48,278 nt of DNA, taken from a bacterium CG10_46_32. Lineage in GTDB: Bacteria > Patescibacteriota > Patescibacteriia > UBA2169. The DNA lies in NCBI GenBank assembly GCA_001889965.1, contig MOEI01000032.1, forward strand, positions 1 to 48,278. The letters are read 5' to 3'. Below the pieces are notes generated by a model. The model was given only the letters and a program-made list of their open reading frames with translations. It ran no database searches and was not told where the DNA came from. The position numbers and the translations under genes were made by a program. Below are positions 47,959 to 48,278 of the stretch, one piece after another. The stretch's first letter is position 1. Every line of letters begins with the position of its first letter.

Positions 47959-48023
47959 ACGGCTCAAATGGTGGAAATGAGCCGTTTAGCCCTAGTGGCT
48001 TTTGGCCGACTTGAGCCGTTTTT
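47957..48023 (+). promoter_or_regulatory. three-armed alternative hairpin before the methylase-like gene
   Basis: AAACGGCTCA (47957-47966) can pair with TGAGCCGTTT (47978-47987) or with TTGAGCCGTTTTT (48011-48023). The second option ends in a U-run. It overlaps the stop codon of the winged-helix gene. Confidence 0.45.
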
Positions 48024-48071
48024 GGCTTGATTTTTGGGGCGAAAAAGGGTAAAGTTGGGGGTATACAAAGC

Positions 48072-48278
48072 CTTTTTGAGAAATATATTCAATCCATCGT
48101 CGCCAAGTTCTCCCACCATGAGACCAGCGAAATGGGTTATCGGGCTGATTTTGAGATTTTACTCAAAAGAATTTTTGCGTCCATTAAAGTTGAGCGGATA
48201 GACCATGATGCCAAAGCCAAAGAAGGCAACAAGCCGGATTTTGTGGTGATAAAGCACAGCGTGCCAATTGTCTATATT
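48072..48278 (+). CDS. N-terminus of a probable DNA methylase/restriction protein (partial)
   Basis: An open frame runs off the window end. It reads LFEKYIQSIVAKFSHHETSE, then GYRADFEILLKRIFASIKV, IDHDAKAKEGNKPDFVVIK and VPIVYI. This resembles the N-terminal region of type ISP/IIG restriction-modification proteins, which combine N6-adenine methylase and nuclease. The true start lies upstream and is not clear: no ATG with a Shine-Dalgarno site is visible; a TTG at 48027 is in frame. The call is from remembered pattern and a short fragment. Confidence 0.6.

Noticed and set aside
1-48278. CRISPR array, rRNA or tRNA genes
   Set aside because: I saw no regularly spaced repeats and no recognisable tRNA cloverleaf or rRNA segment on either strand.

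Overview
The window looks like chromosome from a small-genome bacterium, most likely a member of the Candidate Phyla Radiation (Patescibacteria). This placement is inferred from gene content: a short EF-Ts, a ThrRS without the N-terminal TGS domain, a small ProRS, a long-tailed L31 next to prfA-prmC, and several membrane proteins of types I associate with such genomes. UGA is used as a stop codon, so the genetic code appears standard.

Layout. 1-1,370: a DUF6176-like gene and a DUF1399-like gene. 1,370-7,320 (minus): a sensor histidine kinase, a homologue of cyanobacterial acyl-ACP reductase, a long-chain acyl-CoA synthetase and a homocysteine S-methyltransferase. 7,320-22,840: an amino-acid metabolism region of short transcription units, mostly with strong Shine-Dalgarno sites and their own promoters and terminators. 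It holds glutamate 5-kinase, an LMW phosphatase, a branched-chain aminotransferase, a prephenate dehydrogenase/dehydratase-like fusion, two further prephenate dehydratase-family proteins, TyrRS, a PEP-synthase-like protein, TspO and several unknown proteins. 22,840-29,412 (minus): SerRS, ProRS, patatin-like protein, GAPDH, PyrH, EF-Ts and S2. 29,600-31,310: an unknown regulated gene and a secreted, barrel-like protein. 31,470-44,910: L31, RF1, PrmC, DUF3048 protein, L25, RodA, DnaE, ThrRS and small membrane proteins. 44,940 to the end: a tyrosine recombinase beside an inverted repeat, then a GIY-YIG protein, an ADP-ribosylglycohydrolase, a winged-helix protein and the start of a probable methylase/restriction gene.

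The main discovery is a set of amino-acid-specific transcription attenuators. Five minus-strand units have a promoter, then a tiny ORF starting only a few to about 20 nt after the predicted transcription start, then an intrinsic terminator whose 5' arm can instead pair with the end of the tiny ORF or the bases just after it. The control codons suit the downstream gene: five internal Met codons (LMMGMMM) before homocysteine methyltransferase, Pro-Pro before glutamate 5-kinase, YYLYFF before a prephenate dehydratase-like gene, Phe/Tyr pairs before a PEP-synthase-like gene, and IIIIGII before an unknown 154-residue protein. A sixth unit, two unknown small genes, carries a T-box leader whose best candidate specifier codon is AUC (Ile). 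The window therefore appears to hold an amino-acid-sensing regulon made only of cis-acting RNA, and it gives testable roles to proteins of unknown function. All functional claims come from reading the sequence; no database search or folding program was run.
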